Source: Ochotona curzoniae
Taxonomy: Eukaryota; Chordata; Mammalia; Lagomorpha; Ochotonidae
Direction of reading: 5' to 3'
Assembly (NCBI RefSeq): GCF_017591425.1
Contig: NW_024467121.1
Location: 16,318,707 to 16,382,706 of the forward strand
DNA length: 64,000 nt
A program made the position numbers and the translations under genes. Shown here in pieces: positions 1 through 11,867 of this stretch. Position 1 is the first letter of the stretch; every line of letters begins with the position of its first letter. A model generated the notes under the pieces. It had not been told where the DNA came from and searched no databases. It saw nothing but the letters and a program-made list of their open reading frames with translations.

Positions 1-419
1 GATAGAGCAGGCATACAAAAAGTCACACATTTGATACACACACACACATACCAACGTGATGTTTCTAAGTAGGGTAATCACATACTCATCCTTCATGAAA
101 GTTTTCTTGTGTCCATTTCTGTGCAGTATTATTTTTGTGTGGGTGTGTGTGCTATATGAACACATAATATGAAATCTATCAACCAAAGTTTGACAGTAAA
201 TATTATCAAAGTTAGTTAATATAGCATCTACTGCATCAATTTATATTAGCTACAGATAATAATCTGTGAAGTTATTAATTACAGATAATAATCTGTGAAG
301 CATATATGCAGTACTTAACTGATTTGAACATGGAAACTTTATATCCAGTGAACAAGAGCTACCATAAACCCTCCTGCCAGTTCCCAACAACCACCTTCAT
401 ATTAAGCAATTCTGCTGTT
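1..419. other. AT-rich stretch, nothing recognised
   Basis: Short CA/GT runs near 40-55 and 135-155, and the 29-bp duplication at 251-300. Otherwise unassigned AT-rich DNA without a supportable gene. Confidence 0.5.
251..300. repeat. 29-bp period tandem duplication
   Basis: The 21-base string starting TACAGATAATAATCTG occurs at 251-271 and again, exact, at 280-300, a period of 29 bases. Each copy holds a small near-palindrome (CAGAT...ATCTG) that could form a short hairpin. No gene context; most simply replication slippage. Confidence 0.85.
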
Positions 420-740
420 TCTTTTTTTTTATATACTTCCCGTACAGCAAAAGTTGAATCATGAAATTTTGTCATTCTCTGGCTAGCTTATTTAAATTAG
501 CATACTACCTCCAACCTCATGCTGCTACAGATGGTAGGATTCCCTTCGTAATACTGGATGAATAATATTCCATTGAGTGCACTTACTATGCTTTCTGGCA
601 CCATTCATCTGTCAATCATTTGCACAGTTTCTGTCTGTTGGTTGTTGTGAATGCTACTGCAATGAAGGTGGAAGAAAAGATACCTTGAACACTCCTCCCT
701 TAAACTTTGTAATATATACCAATAACGGTATTCCTGAATG
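420..740 (-). mobile_element. Old L1 3' fragment, antisense
   Basis: The plus strand reads like the complement of a mammalian L1 3' end: 'gatgaataatattccattg' near 556, then 'caccattcatctgtc' and 'gtgaatgctactgcaatga' near 647-666, in the order known for L1 ORF2 C-terminus/3'UTR read backwards. It is strongly diverged, so it predates the SINEs here. Ends are approximate. Confidence 0.5.
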
Positions 741-1578
741 CTCGATCCTGGATTAGAATATATACTTCTAATTTTGTGGAATCTTCTTAGCATTTTCCAT
801 ATTGCTGAACTGTTTTACATCTTCAGCAATTGTATGAAAGTTTTCCAGTTTCTCCATGACCTCACCATCATCTGCTACATTTAGTTTTGTGATTTGGTTT
901 GTAACAGCTCTTCTAAGAGATATGAGATGATATGTCATTGTGGTTTTAATTTCTTCATATCTGATAATCAGTGAGATCCAGCACCATTCCATATGTTTGT
1001 TGGTCACTTGTACAGAAACTAGAAATGTCTATTTACATCCATTGCCTATCATTTAATGAAGAACATTGTTTTTTCTGATATCTACTGTTGTGTATTAATT
1101 AAAAGAGCAGATTTGATATTACATACTGAAAATGATGGCACGCTATATCTTTCTCATGGTAGGAAATGGCTAGTGGGATTTAAGATCAATCTGGATTGAA
1201 GAAGAATTTAAAAAATGAAGCTGAATAATTATGTGTTACAATTTGCCAACTAACTTTGTCTGATCCCACATTTAAGCAAATGCTGCAGGTTACAAGGCTC
1301 ACAATGGAAAGGACAAATAAGCCATAGTGTACATAAAAATGTGTAGGCTGGTGGACAAGGAAGAGCTCAGAATAAGCCCCTATTCACTCACCAAGCTATA
1401 GATACATACACATTTGGCAGCACCTGCCCAGAGTAAGAGTTGCTGCTTTTGAATTTCCACATAGTTCTCTAATCGTCTACTGTTCATACTGACATAAACA
1501 ATGAAGAAAAAGGAGACCGTTGCTATCCATCACCTTGTTTTCACTTCTGATACAAAGGTAGGTATTGTAATTTTGAAT
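741..1578. other. AT-rich stretch, nothing recognised
   Basis: Unique-looking AT-rich DNA between an old L1 piece and the SINE at 1586. The longest open frame (minus strand, 768-1007, 79 codons) has no recognisable motif and is treated as chance. Confidence 0.4.
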
Positions 1579-1585
1579 ATTGTAG

Positions 1586-1909
1586 GGCCCGGTGCGATAG
1601 TATAGTGATTAAAGTCTTTGCGTTGCACGCACCTGGATCCCATATGAGCGCCGGTTCTAATCCCGGCAGCTCCACTTCCCATCCAGCTCCCTGCTTGTGG
1701 CCTGGGAAGGCAGTCGAGGACGGCCCAGAGCCTTGGGACCCTACGTCCATCTGGGAGACCTGGAAGAGGCTCCTGGTTTCAGATTGGCGCAGTTCCAGCC
1801 GTTGCAGTCACTTGGGGAGTAAATCATCGGACAGAAGATCTTCCTCTCTGTCTCTCCTCCTCTCTGTATACCTGCCATTCCAATAAAAATAAATAAATCT
1901 TTTTAAAAA
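1586..1909 (+). mobile_element. Lagomorph C-type SINE, near full length
   Basis: Complete copy from GGGCCCGG to the AATAAAAATAAATAAATC tail. A B box like GGTTCTAATCC lies near 1652. The 7-base target duplication ATTGTAG is at 1579-1585 and 1910-1916. This is a non-autonomous pol III retroposon moved by L1 machinery. Intact ends and duplication mark a young copy. Open frames through it in both directions (for example 1605-1886) are not genes. Confidence 0.92.
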
Positions 1910-1916
1910 ATTGTAG

Positions 1917-4479
1917 CAATAATAAGCATGTAATTGTGAAAATATTTGAATAAAAAACAAATGTATTACAAAATTGTAAAAAAATAAAAATAAACAAAAA
2001 ACAAATGTGTCTTCCTAAAATGACTTATTTAGTACTAATATTATTATAGGCAATCACCTAATATATGCAAAAGTGAAAAGGAATAAGTGGATGTATGAAC
2101 AATATTAAAAATCACATGCTTTTAGTTCTCTTGCAATATTTGCTACATTGTATATTTTGTACTATGTTGGCCTAAACAATAGAAAAATTTACAGATTATA
2201 AATTAGACATGTGCAAGAACGTTATGCAGTATTGTAAGAGATAAACTCAGTTGTCAAATATCAGCTGATCAGCATATTGTAGATACAAAACATTTGCTAA
2301 TTTATACCTTGCATTTAGTGTAAGCTTCAGATGAAGATGAAACTGAATATTTCATACTGATATAATTTTATAAATTATTTAATAAACACTATTTTAATTG
2401 TTAAACGTGCTCCTCTTTCATACTTTCATCTATTATATGTGTTACCCAAAACCATTACAGTGTGTACAAACAAGTTATTCAATTACTTTATGAGCATGCC
2501 AACAATCCATATGAAAAGTGTCAAACCTAAAATTAAATTTCCAGCTGTCCTAATCTCATGATAGGCAAAATCACTTATCATGACATCTACAAAAATGCTC
2601 TTAGCTCACTAAAACCAATTTGGAACATGGATGTGTAATGTACGAGTGTGAATTTTCACTGTGAAAATAAGTGTTACAAATATTTTACAATTCTTGTAGT
2701 ATATACAAGACATATTTTACAAGTATGTAATGAGGTATACTGGAAAGAGCTATCAAGTTTAAAAAACTTGATTCAATGATGAAAGTAAAACGAAGAATTT
2801 AGGAGATGAAATGAATCATGTTTAATTCTATTTTGTAATTGAATAAAAACAAAAATCCATTATAAAATTTTAACTAGCCTATACAGCTAGCAAAATCATC
2901 ATTACATAATGCCATGCATATTTTCTATAGAATATTTTCATAGAAAACAATGTTCTGTAATATGAAAACTATTTTCATAAGACACAATTTTAATAATCTG
3001 AAACTTAATGTTCTCTTTTTTTTTTTTTTACTCAATTTTTGCCAACAGACTATAACTAATTGGTACTAACCTAATTCCATAGGACTCGCCTAACTGTGAC
3101 AGAGGAGCTGTTAATATTAAAAGAGTATTTGCAACCTCCATGTGGGGTGTTCTGATGACTGTATTTGGCATATCTGTTTTGGCTTTTATACAAAATAAAG
3201 CTGTTTTTCTCTGTGAAATCATTGTCCTGCTTGCTTTCAATTTATATTGCCAAGCATGGGATATCACCAAACCTCAAATTTTATTTTATTTCATAATAGT
3301 AACTTACTAATATAATAGGTAGATTCTGAAATTAAGATGCTATTTGAATAGGAACATTTCTAATAGTGATAATAATCCACAGATGTTTATTCTTCCTATA
3401 TCAGTTATTCAAATAAGTGATAGTACCAGCAATGGGAAAAGAAATTAAGATGTTTAGCACGTGCTTTGTAACTGTGCAATTTAGAAATTTGATTTTAGTT
3501 TCAGCATACTTATGATCAAATGAAAGATATCTTAATAACAATTTGTGGGAAAAAGCTTCTAAGCTTCCAAATGCATTGCCCTCAAAAAAAAAAAGAAAAC
3601 TTTTTGGAAAGCGAGTTCCATATGCAAATAATTCTAAAGAAGGTGCAAACATGAATAAAAAGAAGTGCTAGAGCGATATGTTCCAGTCAGTCACAAAAAT
3701 CTGATGGCAAACATTTCAATAATTCCTATGAAAAATAATCTCCAAATGCTGTCCAATCCAGATAGAATATAATTGTAAAAACATTTATATACTACATGAA
3801 AAATGATTTTCATGTTCAAATAAGATAGCAAGCGCTTGAGTTAAAAATTAAACACAGTTAACTCTATTACAATAATTCACAACTGCTGTGAAATGTCTTC
3901 AGTATGACAAAATGCATTGTAAATCCAGAAGAAGAAATAGTAATATTTCTCAACTACATGACACAATAAATTTAGGAGACTATTATTACACAATGACATT
4001 TTAACTTTCCTGAAGTATCCATTTCTGAAAATGACAATGTATTTGTTCATTTTACAAAGTAAACCTGAGCACGGCAGACAATGAATCTAGGTACAAATGG
4101 CACAGAAGTGAACATGAACTCCAAACTTAATTTAAACTTGTATAGTCTAACAGGTTATAAAATATTCATTTAAGCTTGAAGCATTTCTTGAATATTGTAA
4201 TAAAAAGAAAAAAAAGATTATTTGGCGTACATAAAGACACTGAATCTTTAGGTCTACATATTTATATTAATTTTTCTTACTTTTAAAAATACATTAACAG
4301 GTAAAGCATTTGACACATGAGGTGCTATGTGATACTCTGCTACATGTACACACATTGTTTAACAGTCAAAAAGGGTAAGCAGAGTTATCTCCTCCAACAT
4401 TAAACATCTAATGATAGGTGAAATATCTAAATAGTATTTCCCTATTTGCTTGGATATAATGTACGCCTAATGTCATTTG
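1917..4479. other. AT-rich unassigned DNA
   Basis: About 2.5 kb of AT-rich sequence without a repeat I can name and without a coding signal. Short frames at 3028-3270 and 3401-3652 (minus) show no domain, no splice context and ordinary AT-rich composition. Confidence 0.45.
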
Positions 4480-5400
4480 TAGTCACACTGGTTTTTAACA
4501 GAACCCCACTGCTTCTCATATTACTAAGCTCTAATACCAATCAGCCTTATCTTTTCTACTACCTCTTTCTGTCAAACCTCTGCAACCACCATTATAGTTG
4601 TAAGTTCTATGATCATTTTTCTGAAGACGCCACATAAACAAGATCATGTGACCTCTGTATTTTGATGGGTGGCTTACGTCGATTAATATAATGACCCTCA
4701 GTTGATTCGATAATGTCATAAATGACAAGGAATCTTCATTTTTATGGCCCAATAGTACTCCACTGTAAACATGATAAAACATATTCATTATCCATTCATC
4801 ATATAATGCATGCTTAGTTTATTTCTATGACTTAGCTATTGTGATAAGTGCTACAATAAACACGGTTGTGCCTTTGTCTCTTTAACAGACTGATTTTCAT
4901 ATCTATTAGGGATATGAGAATTCTGAATAACATGATTGTTTCAGTTTTCTTTCTCTTTGTTTTTAGATTTATTTGCTCTTAGAGTTTGTGTTACAGACAG
5001 TGAGAGAATTTCCCATTGATAGTTCACTCTCCAGATGGTCAGCATGGGCATTGCTAGGCCTGGCTCTATCCGGAAGATGGGAGATTCCTTGAGGTCTCCC
5101 AGGTGGACATCAGGGCCCAAGCCCTTGTGTCATGCTACTCTGCCTCTCCCAGGCAGGAAGAAATAAGGGAAATGGAGCATCAGAAACACAAAGTAGTACC
5201 CATTGGGGATGTCGTCCCAGCTAGAAATCTTGTGTGCTATTCCACCACATAGGCTGCACATTTTTACATTTCTGAGGAGGCTCAGTACCATTATTTACAG
5301 TACTATACCAATTTACATGTTGGTCAATACGGTAAGAAGGTACATACCGAATCTGCAGTCTTCCCTGGAAGAAAGGTGCTCTGCCATGTCAGAATCCTCC
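4480..5400 (-). mobile_element. Old L1 3' end, antisense, split by a SINE
   Basis: The left part (4640-4930) matches the reversed L1 3' order: 'ggaatcttcatttttatgg', 'tattcattatccattcatc', 'gctattgtgataagtgct', 'acaataaacacgg'. The match resumes to the right of the SINE at about 5262 with 'acatttctgaggaggctc' and 'ccaatttacatgttgg', the next block of the same L1 region. So one L1 copy was opened by a later SINE. The outer ends are uncertain. Confidence 0.62.
4958..5262 (-). mobile_element. Older lagomorph SINE inside an L1
   Basis: Starts with a reversed tail ('tttttagatttatttgctc'), then the diverged body in SINE order ('cccattgatagttcactctcc', 'gatggtcagcatgggc', 'cttgaggtctcccaggtgg', 'gggcccaagccctt', 'ctcccaggcagg'). 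It is much more diverged than the young copies. It interrupts an antisense L1 whose two halves flank it. Confidence 0.65.
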
Positions 5401-5412
5401 CTTCCCCTGATT

Positions 5413-5512
5413 TTATCTATATATCTTTATCTACATCTTTATATATCTAGACCTCTACATCTGTGTATATCTAAGTATCTGCGTGCTTCTTTATATTTAT
5501 ATGCCTCTTTCA
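5413..5512. repeat. Degenerate TATCT-rich low-complexity tract
   Basis: Repeated TATCTATATATCTTTATCT-like units decaying into CTACATCTGTG-type variants; a worn microsatellite. The open frame over it (5203-5592) has a biased S/L/Y composition created by the repeat and is not a gene. Confidence 0.7.
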
Positions 5513-5821
5513 AGTTGCAGACAATGGAAGACATTTACAGAAGATTAAGCCCAATGTCATCACACATCAGTCAGTCCACTGCAGTCAGCTAGCACGAACA
5601 GTTCATTTTTTAGGAAATGTTATCTTCTGCATGTAATTGGCTTTTCCCAGCAAGAATACTTTTTTTTTTTTACCTTGTGCCAAAATTAAACCAAGTAAAC
5701 TTTACAAGGAGATTGAAGGCAGGTGAATTTTTTTTTTTTTAATGCCAACAACAGTACTGAGTGTCTTCCTTGTCTCTACTTCACAGCTTATTATATTAAT
5801 GTCCCAACAAAAACACACATA

Positions 5822-6151
5822 GGGCCCGGCAAGGTGACCTAACAGATGAAGTCCTCGCCTAGAATGTGCCAGGATCCTATATGGGCATGGGTTCTAATCC
5901 CGGCAGCCCCACTTCCCATCCATCTTCCTGTTTGTGACCTGGGAAATCAGTCGAGGATGGCCCAAAGCCTTGGGACCCCACACCCACATGGGAGACCTGG
6001 AGGAAATTCCTGGCTCCTGGCTTCGGAGTGGTGCAGCATCAGCCATTGCACTTACTTGGGGAGTAAAGCACTGGAGGGAAGATCTTCCTCTCTGTCTCTC
6101 CTGCTCTCTATATATCTGACTTTGCAAAAAATAAATAAATCTTAAAAAAAT
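5822..6151 (+). mobile_element. Lagomorph C-type SINE, full length
   Basis: Runs from GGCCCGGCAAGG to the AAATAAATAAATCTT tail. The 7-base duplication ACACATA is at 5815-5821 and 6152-6158. A B box-like GGTTCTAATCC lies near 5890. Full length and flanked, hence young. Overlapping open frames on both strands are read-through of the SINE. Confidence 0.92.
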
Positions 6152-6222
6152 ACACATACCCTTTTTATATGACATAAGGTTCAGGGCATAGCAAAAAATT
6201 CTAGTCATCCTAATGAAGCTGT

Positions 6223-6231
6223 TAGACACAC

Positions 6232-6286
<55 letters not shown>
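6223..6286. repeat. (CA)n microsatellite
   Basis: Almost pure CA repeat with one G interruption near the left end, followed by an A- and GAAA-rich tract to about 6305. The minus-strand frame over it is the V/C repeat expected from (TG)n. Confidence 0.97.
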
Positions 6287-6288
<2 letters not shown>

Positions 6289-6306
6289 AAGAAAAAGAAA
6301 GAAAGC

Positions 6307-6332
6307 GGGGACGTGGGGGGAGAGGGCCGGGG
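6307..6332 (+). other. Putative G-quadruplex motif
   Basis: Four G runs, GGGG (6307-6310), GGGGGG (6315-6320), GGG (6324-6326) and GGGG (6329-6332), are separated by loops of 4, 3 and 2 bases. This satisfies the usual G3+N1-7 rule on the plus strand. It lies directly after the CA/GAAA tract in AT-rich surroundings. Confidence 0.75.
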
Positions 6333-6339
6333 AAACATC

Positions 6340-7284
6340 AAACTAATTGTGATCGACTTCTGCTTAGGTTGCACATATACTCCACCTGACCTGCAGTCCT
6401 TGAAATTCTTAAAAGGTTATTTAGATGTCACTTCAAAATATGGAGTTATGTATTAATGATGTAAGCTTCCTATTTCCTAATAACTTCCAATTAGGAAAGG
6501 GTGAACACAAAGAAAAGAGTGAACCAAAATTCTCAAATGAAACAATTAAAGGAAGTAGTAGTACTTTTGTATTTCCAGTGCAACATATTTATCGTCTTAG
6601 ACTGTGATCCGTTTCTCATAATGCTGCCATTCGCTGTGAACCCAACCAAAGCAAGCACCCCTGAGAGGAACCCCAGCTTCTACAGGAACACCTAACTGCC
6701 TTCCACACTTGCAGGTGTATCCCAATCACCGTCTTGTGATTTAAACATACCATTAGAATGCTTATATTTCATTTTTTCAATAAGGCTTTATTGCTGGTAA
6801 AAAGAACTTTAATAGATATTACTATTTTACCCAAAATCTATAATAGGTTGTACCCCTTACTGACATCTAATTGAAAATAAAATTGTCTAGGATGCATTAC
6901 AGGTCAGAAAATTGGTTGGGATACAGAACCTGATTGGTAACTGTCACATTAAAGAAAGGCAAAATTTGTATTTACCAAAAAAAAAAAAAATCCTTGATAT
7001 AAAAAGTACTGCAAAATGCTACTTAGAAAATTAATAAGTGTTGTGGAAGGAGTTTATCCATAACATTCAAGATTAGTTTGCTAATGGATTTTTGTGTGAT
7101 TAGTTTCAGAGTTCGAAACCAAACAAAATTATTCTCTATGTGCTTATATACTGAAAAGCTTCAGGACATGACAATATTCATAGTATGAAGGTAAATTTGA
7201 ACAAACCAACTGCATATAAATTCAAAGAAGGAACCAAGGATGATTTTTGCAACTACCAAGTTATGGTTGAAATTTGCAGATTGC
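6340..7284. other. Unassigned AT-rich DNA
   Basis: No gene or named repeat recognised. Overlapping frames at 6425-6607 and 6501-6695 are short, overlap each other in different phases and lack any motif. An A14 run lies near 6978-6991. Confidence 0.45.
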
Positions 7285-7420
7285 ACTTTCTTGGACCCTT
7301 GACTCACATGGGAGATATGGGTGGATAATGATCCTGATTTCAGCATGGCCTGACAAACAAAAGATATATCACTTTGTCTCATTACTGTGTCTTATAAACA
7401 AACAAACAATTTTTCTAAAA
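7285..7420 (+). mobile_element. Old SINE fragment
   Basis: 'ggacccttgactcacatgg', 'gagatatgggtggataatg' and 'tgatttcagcatggcctg' follow the middle-to-3' order of the older lagomorph SINE type (dispersed elsewhere at 23297 and 47637). Both ends are missing or worn. Confidence 0.45.
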
Positions 7421-7789
7421 AAGAATCATTTGACAGAGTAACAACTAATAAAAAATTGGGTAGGTTACTAGCAAGAGTAGCATAAATATTTACAGCAATT
7501 TTGATATATTCAACAAAATATTACTAAAATATTTCAGAAGTCATCTTAATTTTGCAAAGAATATGTATGATTGTGATGATCTATAGCAGCATTTTTTTGT
7601 GCATGAGTAAAAAAATATGGAATAGGACACACAAGGAATTCAGATCAACAACAGATGCTGCTATGACTTCAGCTTGGTCCAACTGCTCTATTAGATAAAA
7701 GGCAAATCTGCATATATCTGAAATAAGAAAAGCTGTACCATGATAAAAAATTATGTAGATAACTCCTCTGAAAAACAAAGCTCTTTAAT

Positions 7790-8128
7790 TTTTATTTGTT
7801 TTAAGGATTTGTTTGTTTATTGGAAAAAGCAGAATGACACAGACTGAGAAAGCAGGATAGAGAAACAGAGAACAAGAATGAGGTCCTCCCACAGGTGAAC
7901 ATTCCAAATGGCTGCAAGCCAGGGCTGGGCCAGGCCACAAACAAAACCAGACTTGCCATAAGCACCGAAGGAGCCAAAGCACTTGGGCCACCTTCCCGTG
8001 TTTTCCTAGGCACGTTTATAGGCCACTGGTAGGAAGTGAAGGAAGCAGGACTTGAGCTAGTATTTGAATACAGGATGCCAGCATCACAAAGAGAAACAAT
8101 ACACTGTGCCATGCTGTGGGCTCCTGTT
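7790..8128 (-). mobile_element. Older lagomorph SINE, near full length
   Basis: Reversed tail ('aaggatttgtttgtttattgg'), 'aggtcctcccacaggtg', 'gcttgggcca'-like middle, 'aagcaggacttgagctag' and a 5' head 'tgtgccatgctgtgggctcc'. The body differs in sequence from the young type and is a distinct, older subfamily. Two open frames (7785-7991 and 7801-8112, minus) are artefacts of it. Confidence 0.65.
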
Positions 8129-9488
8129 TATAAATTCATCAGAGATTCACTTTGATGAAGAGAGAACTAAGAGTACAAGAAGAATACTACCCCAAAATAC
8201 TATAAAGTAGATACAATAATGTCCAGCAGAGTAAATAATAACCAAGTTGTATCAGGAATTAGATTATGTGGCTTCTATTCTTTTTCCATTGGTTACCTGT
8301 GGTATTGTAAAGTCATGTGGCCAGCATTAAACAGGTATCTATTGTTTTATTACTTTTCACAAGTATTCTAAATTATTTTTATTGATTATGACAAACGTTT
8401 TGAAAATATAGATAGCAGCAAGGTAATAAACAAATAGGAAGATATCAAAGGAGGCGATTTGAACATATAAATGAAGGGACATAGATAGAGGTGTTGAAAT
8501 TTTAAGAACTGCTCAGATTATGTCACTGTGGAGAGTACATGTTTTTTGTTGGATTTAATGTGATACATGACAGAAAAGTTAAATTGAACTAGATTCAAAT
8601 GTATTAGCCTGAATCACTTGGGAGAATATTGTTTTTTGCCAGCTGAGTGGCAGCTTTCAAGTTTGACTGCTTGATTAGCTCTGATTAGAACTGAGTGAAA
8701 ATCACGATGGCCATTCACCTTGTGAGCTTGGCTCAGTTATCTGATGATTCTGTGCCTTGTTGCCTTATCTGTCAAAAAGGAATTAATAATATTAATAATA
8801 TTAATTATAATATTAATAATTAATAATATTAATATTAATAATAGGCAGTTTTAGAATTAATAAATGAGAGGATAAAATGTGTAACAACTTAGAATAATGT
8901 GTCCTATATAATATACACTCAATAAATGATGCCATTATTAACAACTGAATCCTGCAGAATACAATGCTATTGTGAGAGAAGTTTGGATGTTCCAGCACAC
9001 AATTTAAAGGTCACTAAATTTGAGTGAAATCAAATCATTAATGGTACTTTCTGCTTAATCCAATGATATGTTTACTCATCCAGCCTGGTAACTACTGCCA
9101 TAAAATTTGCCTCTAAATGAGCTGTGACTAATTGACACCAAAATGAATGGTTCAGTGGCAGACTCAAATCTCAATCAGTGTACTGATTAGGGTTACTTCT
9201 GAGTCCCCTTCATTGTGTATGAAAACATTAAATTAGAATGATGCACAATGAAGAAGTGCACAGGAAGACCTGATTTCCACTTATGCTGTCAACATTTAAA
9301 TATGACCTTTAGTTTCCTTATGTATAAATGAGAATAACATGTTAATAATTTCATGGGATTATATAGTGGATTTAATGAAAAGATGTCAGAGAATCACTTA
9401 GCATAGAGGGAGAGGTATAGCAATTTTTCAGTAAGTGTTAACTATTATGATAATAATGAAAAAACTGATGGTGATGAATGGAATCATA
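8129..9488. other. Unassigned AT-rich DNA
   Basis: No gene found. Contains an AAT-rich simple repeat (8780-8843). Phrases such as 'gtgccttgttgccttatctgtc' near 8751 look like ordinary unique mammalian sequence. Confidence 0.4.
8780..8843. repeat. (AAT)n-like simple repeat
   Basis: Alternating AATAAT/ATTAAT units with little else over about 64 bases; very AT-rich, potentially easily unwound. Confidence 0.9.
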
Positions 9489-9504
9489 GTGCACAATTAT
9501 TAAT

Positions 9505-9843
9505 TTTTTGAAAGATTTACTTTATCATTTTTATTGGAAAGTCAGGTATACAGAGAGGAGGAGAGACAGACAGGAAGATCTTCCGTCCGATGATTCACTA
9601 CCCAAGTGAGCGCAACAATGGCTGGAGTTATGCCAATCTGAAGCCAAGGAGCCATGAGCTTCTTCCGGGTCTCCCAGGCAGATGCAGGGTCCCAAGGCTT
9701 TAGGCCGTCCTCCACTGCTTTCCCAGGCCACAAGCAGGGAGCTGAAGGGGAAGCAGGGCTGCCGGGATTAGAACCGGCACCCATATGGGATCCCAGGCGT
9801 GCAAGGCAAGAACCTTAACCACTACAATATCACGCCAGGCCTG
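9505..9843 (-). mobile_element. Lagomorph C-type SINE, full length
   Basis: Reversed copy: tail at left, body with 'gatcttccgtccgatgattc', head ending near 'cgccaggcc'. Target duplication GTGCACAATTATTAAT (9489-9504) and GTGCACAATTACTAAT (9844-9859), one mismatch in 16. Three minus-strand frames (9531-9909) are read-through in the sense direction of the SINE. Confidence 0.93.
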
Positions 9844-9859
9844 GTGCACAATTACTAAT

Positions 9860-10963
9860 GAATTTATAACTAGGGACATTATATGAGGATAATTTTCTGT
9901 AGTGTTCACTATTTATGTCCTCATAGCTTTTAAAAGTCTACTAAATGTATCAAATTTTCCATAAGTGTCTAACAGTGGAATTAGGTGCCATAAAATGTTC
10001 ACAGATAAAATAAATTAGATTTTCCAATGCCCCCCACTCCAAACAACATGCCTCCAGTTTCTTTCTTCATTCTCTTTCTAAGAATAACATATTCAGGTTT
10101 ATGTATATGTTAACATCCTTTAGGCCTCTTTGATCTTTTTTTGAAACAGTGGAAAGTAATGAGATCCCCAAAGAAAGCCTGAAGGGACTCAAAACTAACC
10201 AGACAGGAATAGCCAATCTCCTATAGCCAACCTTTGTAAAAAAAAAAAAAAAAAGCAATTTGTTCATTAATGATAGAAATAGAGCATCCTCGCTTGAGGA
10301 TTAATCCTCACTTTCCATACAGCAAAATCACCTTCAGCGCACACATGAAGAGAAACACAGACCACGTTAGAGTGTGCGGAGTAAATCTTGCGTGATACAC
10401 CAGCTTTAATAGTGCAGTTAAAACAAAATTTAAAAAGAATAAAAAGGAAAGGAAAATTCTCATTAACACCTAATCTCATGCAGTACTTAAAGGTAATCAG
10501 CAAAGGAAGGGGGTCTTGCAATGCAATTAGTGGCTGTTAAATTTAGAGAAAAATAGAGGGGGTATTCTCTATCAGATTGTAGTCAACTTTGAACCACTGA
10601 GAAAAATAGAACCATCCAGGACTATTTCATTAAAGAGCAATCACAGCAGGCATAGTTTTCTATATTAAGATAAGAGTCAGCATATTTTACATTTCTAGTC
10701 AAGCCAGTGAGACTACCAAGGGATGCTTCCTAGTACAACACATGTGTTTTCATTTTTGTTTGCCTTTGAACACCTGCTGGACTAGGTTGCTGACATGTTA
10801 AATATTTGTATCACACTTTGTACCTGGATTAATGCTTTATATATATATATTTCACATTACACACCTGTGCCACATATTATATTTTTATGGTGACCTCCCG
10901 TCATTCCTTCAGCTGTTACTCATAATACTTCAGTGCATATTACACATAGATATTACAAATTTT
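9860..10963. other. Unassigned AT-rich DNA
   Basis: Nothing recognised. Contains an A-rich run (~10238-10254) and a TA run near 10838-10848. The minus frames at 10067-10521 are short and low-complexity. Confidence 0.4.
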
Positions 10964-11182
10964 GAGGGCTATGCTTATCCGAAGCCAAGAGTCACGAGCC
11001 TCCTCTGGGTTTCCCATGCAGATGGAGGGTCCAAGGCTTTGGGGTGTCCTCGATTGCTTTCCCAGGCCACAAGCAAAGAGCCAGATGGAAAACAGATCTA
11101 CCGGGATTAGGACAGGCATCCATACGGGATCTCAGTGTGTGCAAGTCATGGACTTTATTCCCTCGGTTACCACACTGGGCCT
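10964..11182 (-). mobile_element. Partial lagomorph SINE lacking its 3' third
   Basis: Begins mid-body with 'tatccgaagccaagagtcac' and continues 'cccaggccacaagcaaagag' and 'taccgggattaggacaggc' to a worn head ('accacactgggcc'). The tail and the segment normally next to it are absent, so this copy was truncated or deleted after insertion. Confidence 0.75.
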
Positions 11183-11534
11183 TCAGGAATACGTCGATTT
11201 ATTTCTGGGGTTTCAAATGTGTTCCACTGGCCATTTACTCATTCAGACCCTAGTATGTATCAATTTTAATCATGAGAACATATAAGAAATTTTAAAGTAT
11301 CATACAGCCATTATCGCATGAATTATTTCATTTTTCTAAGATTTTCTGCTCAAATTAGCCACTATAATATGAATTGCAGACATCCTAAATACCAAGTTAA
11401 CCTTCTGTACCATAATACTGGGTTCTAACTTATTCCTTCAAAAAAATTAAAATTTCCCATCATTTTGGGACTTTTCCTGGGATAGTAAGTGTTAAAGATG
11501 GGAAATGTTAAATAACCTAATAGTAGTATCCAGG

Positions 11535-11840
11535 GACCAGCTTGCTGAAATAGTTATTGCGAGCAAAGCCAGCACCCAGTGTCAGAATGTCAGTTCAAGT
11601 TCTGGCCGACCCACTTCTGATGAAGCTTCTTAATAATACTCCTCAAAGGCAGCAGATCCTTGCTTAAGTGCTTGGATCCCTGCAACCCTTGTGGCAGACA
11701 CAGAAGGCATCCCACACTCGAGCTCTCACTTGGCCCAGTTTTAGCTATTGCAGCAATTTGGGGAGTGAACTAGTATATGGAATATGTCTATCCCTCTCTG
11801 TCATTCTCTCATTCTCATTTTAACATAAATTAATACATGG
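11535..11840 (+). mobile_element. Older lagomorph SINE
   Basis: Order of blocks: head 'gagcaaagccagcaccc', 'cagttcaagttctggc', 'aagtgcttggatccctgc', 'ctattgcagcaatttgggg', 'agtgaactagtatatgg', CT-rich end and A/T tail. Diverged copy of the older subfamily. Confidence 0.6.
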
Positions 11841-11867
11841 TAAGCAGTAAATAAATAATTTAAAAAT

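Noticed and set aside
1640..1700. tRNA gene suggested by A and B boxes
   Set aside because: These are the pol III boxes of a tRNA-derived SINE; there is no cloverleaf with an anticodon arm, and the same text recurs in more than 20 copies.
3028..3270. 80-codon minus frame with an AATAAA nearby
   Set aside because: AT-rich, no motif, and the AATAAA is on the other strand; no splice or start support.
5203..5592. 129-codon plus frame rich in S, L and Y
   Set aside because: Built from the tail of an L1/SINE junction and a degenerate TATCT repeat.
5894..6283. 129-codon minus frame starting with a V/C repeat
   Set aside because: Starts in the (CA)n microsatellite and then runs through a SINE.
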